Source: Aquimarina aggregata (GTDB taxonomy: Bacteria; Bacteroidota; Bacteroidia; Flavobacteriales; Flavobacteriaceae). Taken from it: a stretch of 64,000 nucleotides of DNA. The notes under the pieces are model-generated. The model made no database searches. It was not told the DNA's origin and saw only the letters and a list, made by a program, of their open reading frames with translations. Position numbers and translations under genes: made by a program. The stretch spans positions 1 to 64,000 of the forward strand of contig NZ_LQRT01000003.1 in assembly GCF_001632745.1 (NCBI RefSeq), in the 5' to 3' direction. Below are positions 48,354 to 57,443 of the stretch, in pieces. How positions within the stretch are numbered: the first letter of the stretch is position 1; every line of letters starts with the position of its first letter.

Positions 48354-48572
48354 TTACTTTTTTTTATAATTAAACAGTCCAAACCAATTTGGATTTAAAA
48401 CTTTTAATTTGATAAGTACCCAAATAATTACTACAAAGCACACTCCGATCACCATTGAATTAATCGTACTAATTGGTGTTTCGCTTTCTAGTTTGAAACG
48501 AATATATAATGAAATAACAGCATAAATACTTATGAATATATCAGATACTAAAGGGGATAATTTTAATTTCAT
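48354..48572 (-). CDS. Small hypothetical membrane protein in the acetate operon
   Basis: 72 residues from ATG 48572. A longer frame to 48620 would overlap the response regulator end, so I prefer the inner ATG (MKLKLSPLVSDIFISIYAVI). Two membrane helices (about 8-24 and 35-56) and a basic tail. Unrecognised. Located between the response regulator and acs, about 26 bases from the former, so likely co-transcribed. Confidence 0.7.
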   Translation of the reverse strand: MKLKLSPLVSDIFISIYAVISLYIRFKLESETPISTINSMVIGVCFVVIIWVLIKLKVLNPNWFGLFNYKKK

Positions 48573-48597
48573 TATTAATAATTTTGAATATTTATCT

Positions 48598-48966
48598 TTA
48601 ATTTTTATCAAGAAGTTCATTAATCTCTAAAACCAATTTTTTAACAGAAAATGGTTTAGTTAAATATTTATCTGCTCCTAGTTGTAAGCCTTTTTCTATA
48701 TCCGTTGCTTTATTTTTTGCTGTGAGAAATACAATTTTAGTATGCTTAAGATTAGTACTCTCTTTTATCTTTTTTAATGTTTCATAACCATCAACATTTG
48801 GCATCATAATATCCAAAAGAATTACGTCTGGGATACTGCTTTCTGCAATATCTATAGCTTCACTTCCATCTCTGGCAATAAATACTTCAAAATTCTTTTT
48901 TTTAAAAGTATACTCTAATGACATTACTATATTTGGTTCATCATCTACAATTAAAATCTTCTTCAT
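48598..48966 (-). CDS. Single-domain response regulator of the acetate operon
   Basis: 122 residues, REC domain only: acidic LIVDDEPN, phospho-acceptor Asp52 (ILLDIMMPNVDGYE), Thr switch in FLTAKN and Lys in YLTKPFS. No DNA-binding domain, so transcription control must go through a partner. The SSS-kinase gene is 41 bases upstream on the same strand and is the obvious cognate kinase. Confidence 0.93.
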   Translation of the reverse strand: MKKILIVDDEPNIVMSLEYTFKKKNFEVFIARDGSEAIDIAESSIPDVILLDIMMPNVDGYETLKKIKESTNLKHTKIVFLTAKNKATDIEKGLQLGADKYLTKPFSVKKLVLEINELLDKN

Positions 48967-49007
48967 AGGCCTGTATTATTTCTGATCTTTAAATTAGGGC
49001 TTAATTC

Positions 49008-51695
49008 TTATTTGGGTATTGTGAACACAAAACGTGCTCCTTTTTTATACTTTTTATCGATCCATATCTTTCCTTGATGACCCTCTATTATTTTTTTACT
49101 AATAGCTAATCCCAACCCACTTCCTATTGGTTTTTTAATATTTTGATGTTTTGACTGGTAAAATTTATCAAAAATATAGTTCATATCCTCCTTTGGAATA
49201 CCTTTTCCGTTGTCTTCTATGGCGATTTCCACAATATCTTGTTTCTCTTTAGCGATAATGAGAATATTTCCAGTGGTAGGTGCTATAAATTTTAATGCAT
49301 TTGATAATAAATTTGTTAGCACTTGGAGCATACGATCTTCATCATAACTTACATAAATCGATAGTCCTCTTTGATGTATAACCTCTACTCCTTTGGTCTG
49401 GGCAATATGTTCGATACCACTAATTGCTTTTTGTATCGTTTCATTTATTTCATTTATTTGCACTACTAACTCTTGTCTTCCGTTAGACAATTTTTCTAAA
49501 TCCATAATATTATGTACTAATCTAGCCAATCGATCAGAATCTGTAACTATATTATCTAAAAATCTATCTTTCAATTCTTTTGGCATATCGTCTTCCTCGG
49601 TTAATACTTCTGATGCAGCCTTTATAGATGTAATAGGGGTTTTTAACTCATGTGCTATTGTATCTAAAAACTCATCTTTTAAACGATCCTGAATAAGCAA
49701 CTCAGAGTTTGCTGTTTTTAGCTGCTCTGTAAGCTCTGTTAATTCTTCAGATTTTTCTTTTAGCGCTTTATTTATAGTAATTGTTTCTTTAGATTCTTCT
49801 AATATTTTAAGAACTTCTAATAAGCTAACCGGCTCCTCTTTAGCTACGCTTCCTATAAGTATTCGTGCAGACGCACTACCAATACTACCTGTAAGAAGTT
49901 TTTCTGAAAAATTTATAAGTCTGGCATCTGCCATTTCCTCTCTTTTAGATACACCATATTTAACATTAAAAATATTTAATGCTCTTTCTGTTCTTTCTTC
50001 TCCTAGAAATCGATTTAACACATTACGTATATCCGAAACATATGCCTCTCCTTTCCATACAAAAGCACCTTCTTGTAGATTTGCATAATTATTACTGTTA
50101 ACGAACATTTCTGCATAATTACGTTCTCGATAGTTACCTTTTGAGCTTAATGAGAAAGTAAGATAACCGAAAGTGTTTAATAGTATACTCCAGAAAAAAG
50201 CATGTGCTTCTGGGCTTAAAAAACTAATTCCAAAAAGCTCATACGGTTTTAGCATTTTAATTCCTAATAAACCTTCATCAACAAGGGTATTACTGCCTGT
50301 TAGTACATTTACTACGAAAGGAAGAATCAAGGTATAAATAACTACTAAAATGCCTGTAACCATTCCTATTACCGCACCTTTTGCCGATCCACGGTTCCAA
50401 AAAAGGCCAATAAAAAATGAAGGTGCGAGCTGAGCTATAATTGCGAAAGCTATTAACCCAATAGAAAACAAAGACAGTTCATATGAAAAATTGACATAGA
50501 AAAAATAGGCTACTATAATTAAGGTGAAAATTGAAATTCTTCGGATATTCTTAATATAATTAGCATTTTTTTCGGGGTTTCCTTTAATAAATTTATCCAA
50601 GAAGCCATAAGGTATAATTAGGTTATTACTTACCATTGTTGATAAAGCTAGTGTTGATACGACAACCATAGAAATTACCGCAGAAAACCCTCCTAAAAAC
50701 ACTAATATCGCCAACACAAGGTTATCATGATAAAGGGGTAATAATAGAGTATAATAATCATGGTTTACCGTGTTATCTACAAGTGTTAGGTTTCCTGCCC
50801 AAGCAATAAAAATAACAAAGACATTAAACAGTAATAAATACAAAGGAAATAGCCATATTGCTTTTTTTAAATATCGTTCTCTTTCATTTTCTACTACGGA
50901 TACATGAAATTGTCTTGGTAATAAAAAGATCGCAAAGAAGGATAGCAATATGGTAAACAACCAATTAAAACCAGATTCGAGTCCATTAAACGAGGTTATT
51001 TTTTTAAAATTTTCAAGTGTAGAAGCTTGCTGATAAATATCTGTTGTACCGTCAAATAGATAAAAAGTTATATAAATACCTACGATAAGGAAAAAAGCTA
51101 ACTTTAATACAGATTCTACTGCTACAGCAGTCATTATACCTTTTCTACGCTGCGAAGCATCTGTTGCTTGTGTTCCGAAAAAAGCAATAAATACAGCTAA
51201 TAGTACTGAAATATAAAAAGTTGAATCATCAAGTGCCGACGTTGAAACGTAGCTCGTATCATCTGTGATAATCTCAAAAGTTTCAGAAATAGCTTTGAGT
51301 TGTAAAGATATATAGGGAACAATTGCAAAAACACAAATAATAGCCACTAGAGCTCCTAAAAACCTATTATTACCATAACGTAAGGAGATAAAATCTGCAA
51401 TACTAGAAATTTTATGTTGTTTTGATATTCGAATAACTTTTCTCATCACCAATATCCAAAGTGGTAATGACATTACTGGTCCTAGATATATAGTCAAAAA
51501 ACTTATTCCAGACTGCGATGCGATACCAACACTACCGTAATATGTCCATGCAGAGCAATATACAGCTAAAGAAAGCACATAGATATAAGGGTTATTTACC
51601 CATTTGCTCTTTGAATTTTTCTCTGCCCAAAAGGCAATTAGAAATAAAAAGGCTAAATAGGCAACAATTATAAATATTAAAACATAGTTATTCAT
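49008..51695 (-). CDS. Sodium/solute symporter-histidine kinase fusion sensor
   Basis: 895 residues. The N-terminal 500 residues are an SLC5-type sodium:solute symporter with about 13 helices (YVLSLAVYCSAWTYYGSVG, GTQATDASQRRKG). A linker (about 550-660) resembles the cytosolic region of CbrA-like kinases, followed by HisKA with His682 (TIAHELKTPITS) and a HATPase domain (NLLSNALKF, EDNGKGIPKED, GSGLGLAISKKIIEGHQG). Such fusions (CbrA, CrbS) sense or transport a nutrient and control its use; CrbS in Vibrio and Pseudomonas controls acs. Here it sits inside an acs operon, which suits acetate sensing. The 64-residue gene upstream overlaps its start by 8 bases. Confidence 0.95.
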   Translation of the reverse strand: MNNYVLIFIIVAYLAFLFLIAFWAEKNSKSKWVNNPYIYVLSLAVYCSAWTYYGSVGIASQSGISFLTIYLGPVMSLPLWILVMRKVIRISKQHKISSIADFISLRYGNNRFLGALVAIICVFAIVPYISLQLKAISETFEIITDDTSYVSTSALDDSTFYISVLLAVFIAFFGTQATDASQRRKGIMTAVAVESVLKLAFFLIVGIYITFYLFDGTTDIYQQASTLENFKKITSFNGLESGFNWLFTILLSFFAIFLLPRQFHVSVVENERERYLKKAIWLFPLYLLLFNVFVIFIAWAGNLTLVDNTVNHDYYTLLLPLYHDNLVLAILVFLGGFSAVISMVVVSTLALSTMVSNNLIIPYGFLDKFIKGNPEKNANYIKNIRRISIFTLIIVAYFFYVNFSYELSLFSIGLIAFAIIAQLAPSFFIGLFWNRGSAKGAVIGMVTGILVVIYTLILPFVVNVLTGSNTLVDEGLLGIKMLKPYELFGISFLSPEAHAFFWSILLNTFGYLTFSLSSKGNYRERNYAEMFVNSNNYANLQEGAFVWKGEAYVSDIRNVLNRFLGEERTERALNIFNVKYGVSKREEMADARLINFSEKLLTGSIGSASARILIGSVAKEEPVSLLEVLKILEESKETITINKALKEKSEELTELTEQLKTANSELLIQDRLKDEFLDTIAHELKTPITSIKAASEVLTEEDDMPKELKDRFLDNIVTDSDRLARLVHNIMDLEKLSNGRQELVVQINEINETIQKAISGIEHIAQTKGVEVIHQRGLSIYVSYDEDRMLQVLTNLLSNALKFIAPTTGNILIIAKEKQDIVEIAIEDNGKGIPKEDMNYIFDKFYQSKHQNIKKPIGSGLGLAISKKIIEGHQGKIWIDKKYKKGARFVFTIPK

Positions 51696-51882
51696 AATAC
51701 CTTCGTAAAATGAAGAATGATATCAGTATTGCAAGTATCCAAATAAGAAAAATAAAAAAATAAATAATTGGGAATCCAAAAATTTCGCCAGAGTGATCAA
51801 AAATCAATACCAACGGAACATTCCACACTAAAAACAGCATCAATGATAGAATAATTAGTTTTTGCTGATGTCTTTTTTTCAT
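51688..51882 (-). CDS. Small two-helix membrane protein upstream of the SSS-kinase
   Basis: 64 residues, two membrane helices (about 9-27 and 37-58) with a basic N-terminus and RRYYE tail. DUF3311-like in shape, a family of small proteins that accompany sodium symporters. It overlaps the SSS-kinase start by 8 bases, so translation is coupled; a subunit or stabiliser of the symporter domain is plausible. Confidence 0.78.
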   Translation of the reverse strand: MKKRHQQKLIILSLMLFLVWNVPLVLIFDHSGEIFGFPIIYFFIFLIWILAILISFFILRRYYE

Positions 51883-51966
51883 TATTTCTATTCTTTATTA
51901 CATAAAACTAGGAAAATTAAGGTGTTCTACAAATTGTACAACACCCTAAACTATTCCTACCATTCT

Positions 51967-53739
51967 TTAATGCGAAGAGGCTTCTCCTGCTCCGCTTGGA
52001 ATTCTTATATGTTCTACGATCTCTTGTACATTTTCTGGTGGTGGAGGTGTCATTCTGGAAACTACTACTGAGATAATCACATTAACGATCATAGCAATTG
52101 TACCGAAACCTTCTGGTGAGGTTCCGAACCACCATTCATTTGCAGGTCTAGCATCCATCACTCCTATTAACCCGGTTTTATACCGTATCATATAAAATAA
52201 CATGAGTGTAATACCAACTACCATACCCGATACTGCCCCTTGCCTATTCATCCTTTTATCAAAAATCCCAAGGATAATTGCTGGGAAAAATGATGCTGCT
52301 GCGAGACCAAATGCCAAGGCGACGACTGCTGCTACAAAACCTGGCGGATAAATACCAAACAATCCAGCTATCACAATAGCTACTAATATACTTATACGAG
52401 CAGCTAAAAGCTCTCCTTTTTCGGATATATTTGGTTTTATTTGTTTTTTTATTAAGTCGTGTGAAATCGAAGTTGAAATCACTAGTAATAGGCCCGCCGC
52501 AGTAGATAATGCTGCTGCTAATCCTCCGGCTGCAACTAATGCTATAACCCAGTTTGGAAGCTTTGCAATTTCTGGATTTGCCAAAACCATAATATCACGA
52601 TCTACATATAATTCATTAGCAGAATCATTTGCATTTGATACTAATCGTTCCCCATGCTCGCCTCTATTATTGGTATATTTTGGTTTACCATTCATTGCCG
52701 CTCCACTTACATATTGTATTTTTCCATCACCATTTTTATCTGACCATGCAATTAACCCTGTATTTTCCCAGTTCTTAAACCATTCAGGTACCGCTTTGTA
52801 TTCGGTATTACTAACTGTCTCAATTAAATTGGTTCTAGCAAAAACAGCAATCGCAGGAGCAGTAGTATATAATATTGCAATAAATAATAATGCTAAACCT
52901 GCAGATTTACGAGCATCTTTAACTTTAGGAACAGTAAAAAATCGTACAATTACATGAGGTAATCCAGCAGTACCAACCATTAAAGCCAGTGTAATTGCAA
53001 AAACATCCCATGTAGATTTAGACCCCGTTGTATATTCTTTAAATCCTAGTTGCGTATGTAATGTATCTAATTTGTCTAATAAAAATGTTCCGTCCTCTAC
53101 GGTGCCTCCCATTCCTAATTGAGGAATAATGTTTCCTGTCATTTGCATTGAAATAAAGAATGCTGGTACCATAAACGCAAATATTAACACACAGTATTGT
53201 GCTACTTGTGTATATGTAATCCCTTTCATACCACCTAAAAAGGCAAATACAAGTACCACTGCCATTCCTATGACTACTCCTAGGTTAATATCTACTTGCA
53301 AAAACTGAGAAAAAACTATTCCTACACCTCTCATTTGGCCTGCAACATATGTAAACGATACGATCAAAGCGCATATAACTGCAACTGTTCTAGCTGTATT
53401 TGAATAATATCTATCGCCAATAAAATCTGGTACTGTAAACTTTCCAAATTTTCTTAAGTACGGCGCTAATAACAGTGCCAAGAGTACATAACCACCGGTC
53501 CATCCCATTAAATAAACAGATCCATCGTATCCGCTAAAAGATATAATTCCTGCCATTGATATAAATGATGCAGCACTCATCCAATCTGCTGCTGTAGCCA
53601 TACCATTGGCTAACGGAGAAACTCCTCCTCCCGCAACATAAAATTCTTTTGTAGAACCTGCTCTAGCCCAAATGGCAATCCCAAAATAAAGAGCAAAAGT
53701 AACCCCTACTAAAATCCATGTCCATATTTGAACGCTCAT
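51967..53739 (-). CDS. actP: Cation/acetate symporter
   Basis: 590 residues, SLC5/SSS family. About 13 membrane helices; EFYVAGGGVSPLANGMATAADWM and LPHVIVRFFTVPKVKDARKS are diagnostic of ActP. A hydrophilic 80-residue loop (about 330-410) is inserted, longer than in E. coli ActP (549 residues). Together with the DUF4212 partner 30 bases upstream it imports acetate or a similar short acid for Acs. C-terminal tail Pro/Glu-rich (TPPPPENVQE). Confidence 0.94.
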   Translation of the reverse strand: MSVQIWTWILVGVTFALYFGIAIWARAGSTKEFYVAGGGVSPLANGMATAADWMSAASFISMAGIISFSGYDGSVYLMGWTGGYVLLALLLAPYLRKFGKFTVPDFIGDRYYSNTARTVAVICALIVSFTYVAGQMRGVGIVFSQFLQVDINLGVVIGMAVVLVFAFLGGMKGITYTQVAQYCVLIFAFMVPAFFISMQMTGNIIPQLGMGGTVEDGTFLLDKLDTLHTQLGFKEYTTGSKSTWDVFAITLALMVGTAGLPHVIVRFFTVPKVKDARKSAGLALLFIAILYTTAPAIAVFARTNLIETVSNTEYKAVPEWFKNWENTGLIAWSDKNGDGKIQYVSGAAMNGKPKYTNNRGEHGERLVSNANDSANELYVDRDIMVLANPEIAKLPNWVIALVAAGGLAAALSTAAGLLLVISTSISHDLIKKQIKPNISEKGELLAARISILVAIVIAGLFGIYPPGFVAAVVALAFGLAAASFFPAIILGIFDKRMNRQGAVSGMVVGITLMLFYMIRYKTGLIGVMDARPANEWWFGTSPEGFGTIAMIVNVIISVVVSRMTPPPPENVQEIVEHIRIPSGAGEASSH

Positions 53740-53769
53740 AATATTGTGTTTTTTTGATTTATATATTGA

Positions 53770-54027
53770 CTACTCATCGTAACCGTATTTTTTATCTAGC
53801 TTATTCATTAATCGTACATACACAAAAATGAGTATTACGAAAACATAAATGGAGCCTTGTTGTGCAAACCAGAATCCTAATTTGAAACCTCCTAATCTAA
53901 TTGTATTAAGGGCATCTTTGAATACTATTCCTGCTCCATAGGAAACTAAGAACCAAATCGTCAACAAAATGACTAAATATTTGAGATTCTCTTTCCAATA
54001 GGCGACTGCTTTTTGTTTATCTGTCAT
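53770..54027 (-). CDS. DUF4212 small subunit of the sodium/acetate symporter
   Basis: 85 residues with two membrane helices. AYWKENLKYLVILLTIWFLV and GFWFAQQGSIYVFVILIFVY are the two conserved segments of the symporter small-subunit (DUF4212) family, always found with an ActP-like partner. Eleven bases separate it from the porin gene upstream and 30 from actP. Confidence 0.93.
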   Translation of the reverse strand: MTDKQKAVAYWKENLKYLVILLTIWFLVSYGAGIVFKDALNTIRLGGFKLGFWFAQQGSIYVFVILIFVYVRLMNKLDKKYGYDE

Positions 54028-54038
54028 AGTTGAAAAAA

Positions 54039-55271
54039 TTATAAATAAATCATTGCTTGAAGGGTCAGAAAGCTTTGTGCATCATTATCCCCATATTTTG
54101 TATTTAAATATTCTAGTGTCAATTTAGAGTTATGACCACTAAAATATGCATTAGCACCTAACCCAAAAGTCGTAGCATTATCATCAATTGCATCAATAGA
54201 TCTTACATTAAATGAAGCATATGGCTGAAACTTTGTTTTCTTATTATCATTAGGGATGACATATCCTACATGACTATAAATCATTGATCCAGTTTCATAT
54301 GTTTGACCTAAGGTATAATTTTTTCCGTAATCATTGTTTTGATATGTAGCATATGCAGTAATAGCCGAACCATTTTTACCAATAGGAGCATCATAAAAAG
54401 CATCGATTGCAAAAATAGATACATCCTCTCCTTCTAATTCTCCTGCTGTATTGGCTATAACGCTTCCTTTAGGATGATAGAAAAAACCTGCTCCTACATT
54501 AAAAATTTTCTTACCCCCTATATATGATCCAACTTTATAGGGTAAAAAATTAGATTCTTGATCCAAAAAATTATAATCAAAATATCCTGCGAAATTTTTT
54601 CCAGCATCTTTTGATCCTAACAACCTTCTACCTGCATATACGGCAGATCCATCTGGTGTTGGAGCTACCCCATCTTGAAGTGTACTCGTCCCCGACTCAT
54701 TAATCGCCACTCGATATTGAAGTTTACCGATAGTTCCCTTGGCATATATACCGATATGTCTAGCAAATTGATCCGATAATCCAATAGTAGCCCAGGATTG
54801 ACGGTTGTTATCCAAAGTCATTATATTAAGCGTACTTTGATTGTTTAAACGAGAAATACCGTTCCAATAATGTAAACCTCCTCCTATAGCATGTTTAGAA
54901 CCTAAGCTATATTGCACCCAAACCCCGTGAAAAAATAATTGGGACCGATCTCCCGTCCCAATGGGACTTTGATTTTCTGCATTTAGACTATTTAGACCGA
55001 AATGGGTGAGTATTAAAAAATCCTTATTAATTTGTGCATATGTTAAAATTCTGGCTCTACGAATACTGAAATTTGTATTACTTACATCATCGGGAACTTC
55101 ATCTTGATACCGTGTCCAAAATTGTGCCCAAGAAATAATTCTAAAATATTTCGAACCTTCTTCATTAAGTTTCACTTTAAGTCCACCTGTGTAATCCGGA
55201 GAACCTTGTGAATGACCTAACTGTAGAGCAAACAAACTTAAGCCCAACAGTATAATTAGTTCTTTTTTCAT
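54039..55271 (-). CDS. Outer-membrane porin of the acetate operon
   Basis: 410 residues. Signal peptide (IILLGLSLFALQLGHSQ), then a beta-barrel with alternating patterns and the start FRIISWAQFWTRYQDE, found in Bacteroidota porins of the OprO/P-like group, ending in LTLQAMIYL. First gene of the acetate operon, so it likely provides passage of acetate or other short carboxylates through the outer membrane. Not homologous in detail to a named porin that I can identify. Confidence 0.88.
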   Translation of the reverse strand: MKKELIILLGLSLFALQLGHSQGSPDYTGGLKVKLNEEGSKYFRIISWAQFWTRYQDEVPDDVSNTNFSIRRARILTYAQINKDFLILTHFGLNSLNAENQSPIGTGDRSQLFFHGVWVQYSLGSKHAIGGGLHYWNGISRLNNQSTLNIMTLDNNRQSWATIGLSDQFARHIGIYAKGTIGKLQYRVAINESGTSTLQDGVAPTPDGSAVYAGRRLLGSKDAGKNFAGYFDYNFLDQESNFLPYKVGSYIGGKKIFNVGAGFFYHPKGSVIANTAGELEGEDVSIFAIDAFYDAPIGKNGSAITAYATYQNNDYGKNYTLGQTYETGSMIYSHVGYVIPNDNKKTKFQPYASFNVRSIDAIDDNATTFGLGANAYFSGHNSKLTLEYLNTKYGDNDAQSFLTLQAMIYL

Positions 55272-55307
55272 GGAATTTAAAAAGATTAGATTAATTAAAA
55301 TGATTGT

Positions 55308-55372
55308 GTGTGCACACTACTAATCTCCTAAAAACTAATAGTTAACAAAAAATTAATATATTTTTTTGTTAA
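55308..55372. promoter_or_regulatory. Palindrome and inverted repeat upstream of the acetate operon
   Basis: GTGTGCACAC (55308-55317) is a 10-base perfect palindrome 37 bases before the porin start. A second inverted repeat, TTAACAAAAAA / TTTTTTGTTAA, spans 55342-55372; read on the minus strand it also follows the stop of the InsA-like gene and may be its terminator. The first is a candidate operator for the operon. Confidence 0.4.
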
Positions 55373-55382
55373 TTTGTTATAC

Positions 55383-55802
55383 TTAGTCTCTAAAACGTTC
55401 CCATTTTATGAGCATAAATTTATCACCAAGCTCAGTTACCAGAACACCAGCTCCAGAAAGATTTTGAGTATTTTGAAAGTACGCTGACAGTTCTAGTGCA
55501 TTTAATATTTTATATGTAGGATGATAGTTAGAATTGTAAGGTCTTTTAATATTATATTTCTTCACCCAATTCATTATACTTACATGAGAAATCCCTAAAA
55601 TTCGTTCAATTTCCCTATAGGTTAGTCCTTCTAAGTATAACTGAAGTGCTTTGTTTACGTAGTAATCATCTATTTTCTTTCCGATCTTATTTACTGAAAA
55701 AAAATAACCACAAGATTTGCATTTAAAGCGTTGTCGATTATTAATTACACCACTTTTTATATATTCTTGTGAGCCGCAATTGGGGCATTCGTTGATTTTC
55801 AT
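55383..55802 (-). CDS. IS1 InsA-like zinc-ribbon/HTH protein, probably domesticated regulator
   Basis: 139 residues. Zinc ribbon with Cys6, Cys9, Cys28 and Cys31 (CPNCGSQEYIKSG, RFKCKSCGYFFSV), then a helix-turn-helix (about 57-82, LTYREIERILGISHVSIMNW), the arrangement of the IS1 InsA/InsAB' N-terminus. The DDE catalytic half is absent, no inverted repeats or transposase neighbour exist, and the C-terminal 40 residues (SAYFQNTQNLSGAGVLVTEL) are unlike transposases. It lies 111 bases ahead of the acetate operon on the same strand; a regulatory role is inferred, not shown. Confidence 0.85.
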   Translation of the reverse strand: MKINECPNCGSQEYIKSGVINNRQRFKCKSCGYFFSVNKIGKKIDDYYVNKALQLYLEGLTYREIERILGISHVSIMNWVKKYNIKRPYNSNYHPTYKILNALELSAYFQNTQNLSGAGVLVTELGDKFMLIKWERFRD

Positions 55803-56062
55803 TTCTACTTTATTTTTTGAATAATGAAATGTATTTAAACTAACTATATTTATTTAGCATAAATATATCAATTTAGCAAATTATCATCAACATCTCATCA
55901 TTTATAATTACTAAAACACAAAAAAAATCTTAAAACATTATACTTTCATCAAACTAAAATCATACTAAAGTAAATGGTAAATACGTTTTAATCGTGCGAA
56001 ACTTTAGCCCTATATTAGCCAACGCATTATCTTTATAACAGAAAATATAGTAGTTAAGCCCT

Positions 56063-56422
56063 ATGAATAATAAGAGAATTACTCAATACGCTATTTATGC
56101 AGTTGCTGTTCTTTGTGCTGCCTTAATTAATGAACATATTATCAAGTATGTAAAAAAACATATAGACCAACAAGGTTACCTTTTAGTACTTATCGATATG
56201 GCAATAGTGGTTTTAATTTTTGCTCCTGCCTTTGCCTTAGTTACTAAGTGTACTAAAAAATTATCTCAGATGTATCTTAAAACTTCTAAACAGTTCTCCA
56301 CCAGTAATAAAAATGGAACTTTACTCGGCTTTACAATTGCAATCTTTGTTTTGTTTATTCTTTATGCTAGTTTAAGACACAATTTAAATGTTATCGATGA
56401 TTTAAAGGCTTTGGTTCGTTAA
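56063..56422 (+). CDS. Small hypothetical membrane protein
   Basis: 119 residues with three membrane helices (about 8-25, 39-62 and 90-108). No family recognised. It converges with the isomerase gene at 56426 (3-base gap between stops). The 260 bases upstream contain no gene. Typical of the short lineage-specific flavobacterial membrane proteins. Confidence 0.72.
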   Translation: MNNKRITQYAIYAVAVLCAALINEHIIKYVKKHIDQQGYLLVLIDMAIVVLIFAPAFALVTKCTKKLSQMYLKTSKQFSTSNKNGTLLGFTIAIFVLFILYASLRHNLNVIDDLKALVR

Positions 56423-56425
56423 CTA

Positions 56426-57325
56426 TTATACATCGCAAATGGCAATCCCTTCTTTTAATGCAGCAAGCTTATCTGGATATGTTGGGATAAATTCTTGTGC
56501 TATATATCCTTTAAAACCTGTCTTTACTATAGCTTTCATTATAGCTGGATAGTTAAGTTCTTGTTTGTTGCCTATTTCATTTCTACCAGGAACTCCTCCC
56601 GTATGATAATGGCCTATGTATTTATTATATTTATTAATTGTGGCTATAATATCTCCTTCCATAATTTGCATATGATAAATATCGTATAGCAATTTAAAGT
56701 TGTTTGATCTGATCTTATCAACTAACGAGATTCCCCAAGGGGTATGATCACATTGATAATCTTTATGATCTACCTTACTATTAAGCAACTCCATTACAAG
56801 TGTCACATTATTTTTTTCTGCATGTTTTACTAGAATATCTAGTCCTTTAGCAGATTGTTCTAGTCCCATTTCCTCAGAAATACCATTCCTATTTCCTGAG
56901 AAGACTATTACTTGTTTAATTCCTTTGTATGAAGCTTTAGATATAAGCTCAAGGTATTGTTTTTGTAATTTTTCATGATATTTAGGATTGTTAAATCCAT
57001 CTGTAATACTTGCAAAAGTATCTGTTGCCAACGAACATTCTAACCCAAGTGATTGTACCGTTTGCCACTCTTCTGGTTTTAATAAGTCAATTGCTTTTAA
57101 TCCTATATCTTTTCCTTTTTCTGCAAATTCTTGTAGTGGGATATCTTGATAACACCATCTACAGGCAGCATGGTTTATGTTACCTTTTAAATCTATTTGA
57201 TTCCTGATTCTATTATCTTCTTTTTCTCCTAAAGAAGATGCTGTTATTGTTCCCGTTAACCCTATAGCCCCTAGACTAAGAGAAATATTTTTAACTGCTT
57301 TTCGACGATTGATATTATGTGACAT
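56426..57325 (-). CDS. Tat-exported hydroxypyruvate isomerase-like TIM barrel
   Basis: 299 residues. N-terminal twin-Arg signal (NRRKAVKNISLSLGAIGLTG), then an AP-endonuclease-2 TIM barrel of the hydroxypyruvate isomerase (Hyi) group: VTLVMELLNSKVDHKDYQCD, LLYDIYHMQIMEGD, YIGHYHTGGVPGRNE, GYIAQEFIP, with the family's Glu/Asp/His/Glu metal ligands. Stand-alone, unlike the two barrels in the 13-21 kb cluster. Export suggests action on a periplasmic sugar or sugar acid. Confidence 0.9.
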   Translation of the reverse strand: MSHNINRRKAVKNISLSLGAIGLTGTITASSLGEKEDNRIRNQIDLKGNINHAACRWCYQDIPLQEFAEKGKDIGLKAIDLLKPEEWQTVQSLGLECSLATDTFASITDGFNNPKYHEKLQKQYLELISKASYKGIKQVIVFSGNRNGISEEMGLEQSAKGLDILVKHAEKNNVTLVMELLNSKVDHKDYQCDHTPWGISLVDKIRSNNFKLLYDIYHMQIMEGDIIATINKYNKYIGHYHTGGVPGRNEIGNKQELNYPAIMKAIVKTGFKGYIAQEFIPTYPDKLAALKEGIAICDV

Positions 57326-57385
57326 ATTAAAAGGTATTATAGTATATTAAAGATACTATTTTTAAAAATGATATCTCTAAACTAA

Positions 57386-57413
57386 AAAAGACTGTCTTTT
57401 CAGACAGTCTTTT
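57386..57413 (-). terminator. Hairpin terminator of the Asp/Gly-repeat lipoprotein gene
   Basis: AAAAGACTGTCT (57386-57397) and AGACAGTCTTTT (57402-57413) pair perfectly around a 4-base loop, just beyond the stop of the minus-strand gene at 57444. Confidence 0.88.
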
Positions 57414-57443
57414 ATAAATATATAGGATTAACTATGATTTATA

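Noticed and set aside
48573..48620. Longer start for the small acetate-operon protein
   Set aside because: It would overlap the end of the response regulator gene, and the added residues do not resemble a signal or helix; the inner ATG at 48572 is preferred.
55383..55802. A complete IS1 insertion sequence
   Set aside because: No DDE transposase frame, no terminal inverted repeats and no target-site duplication could be found.
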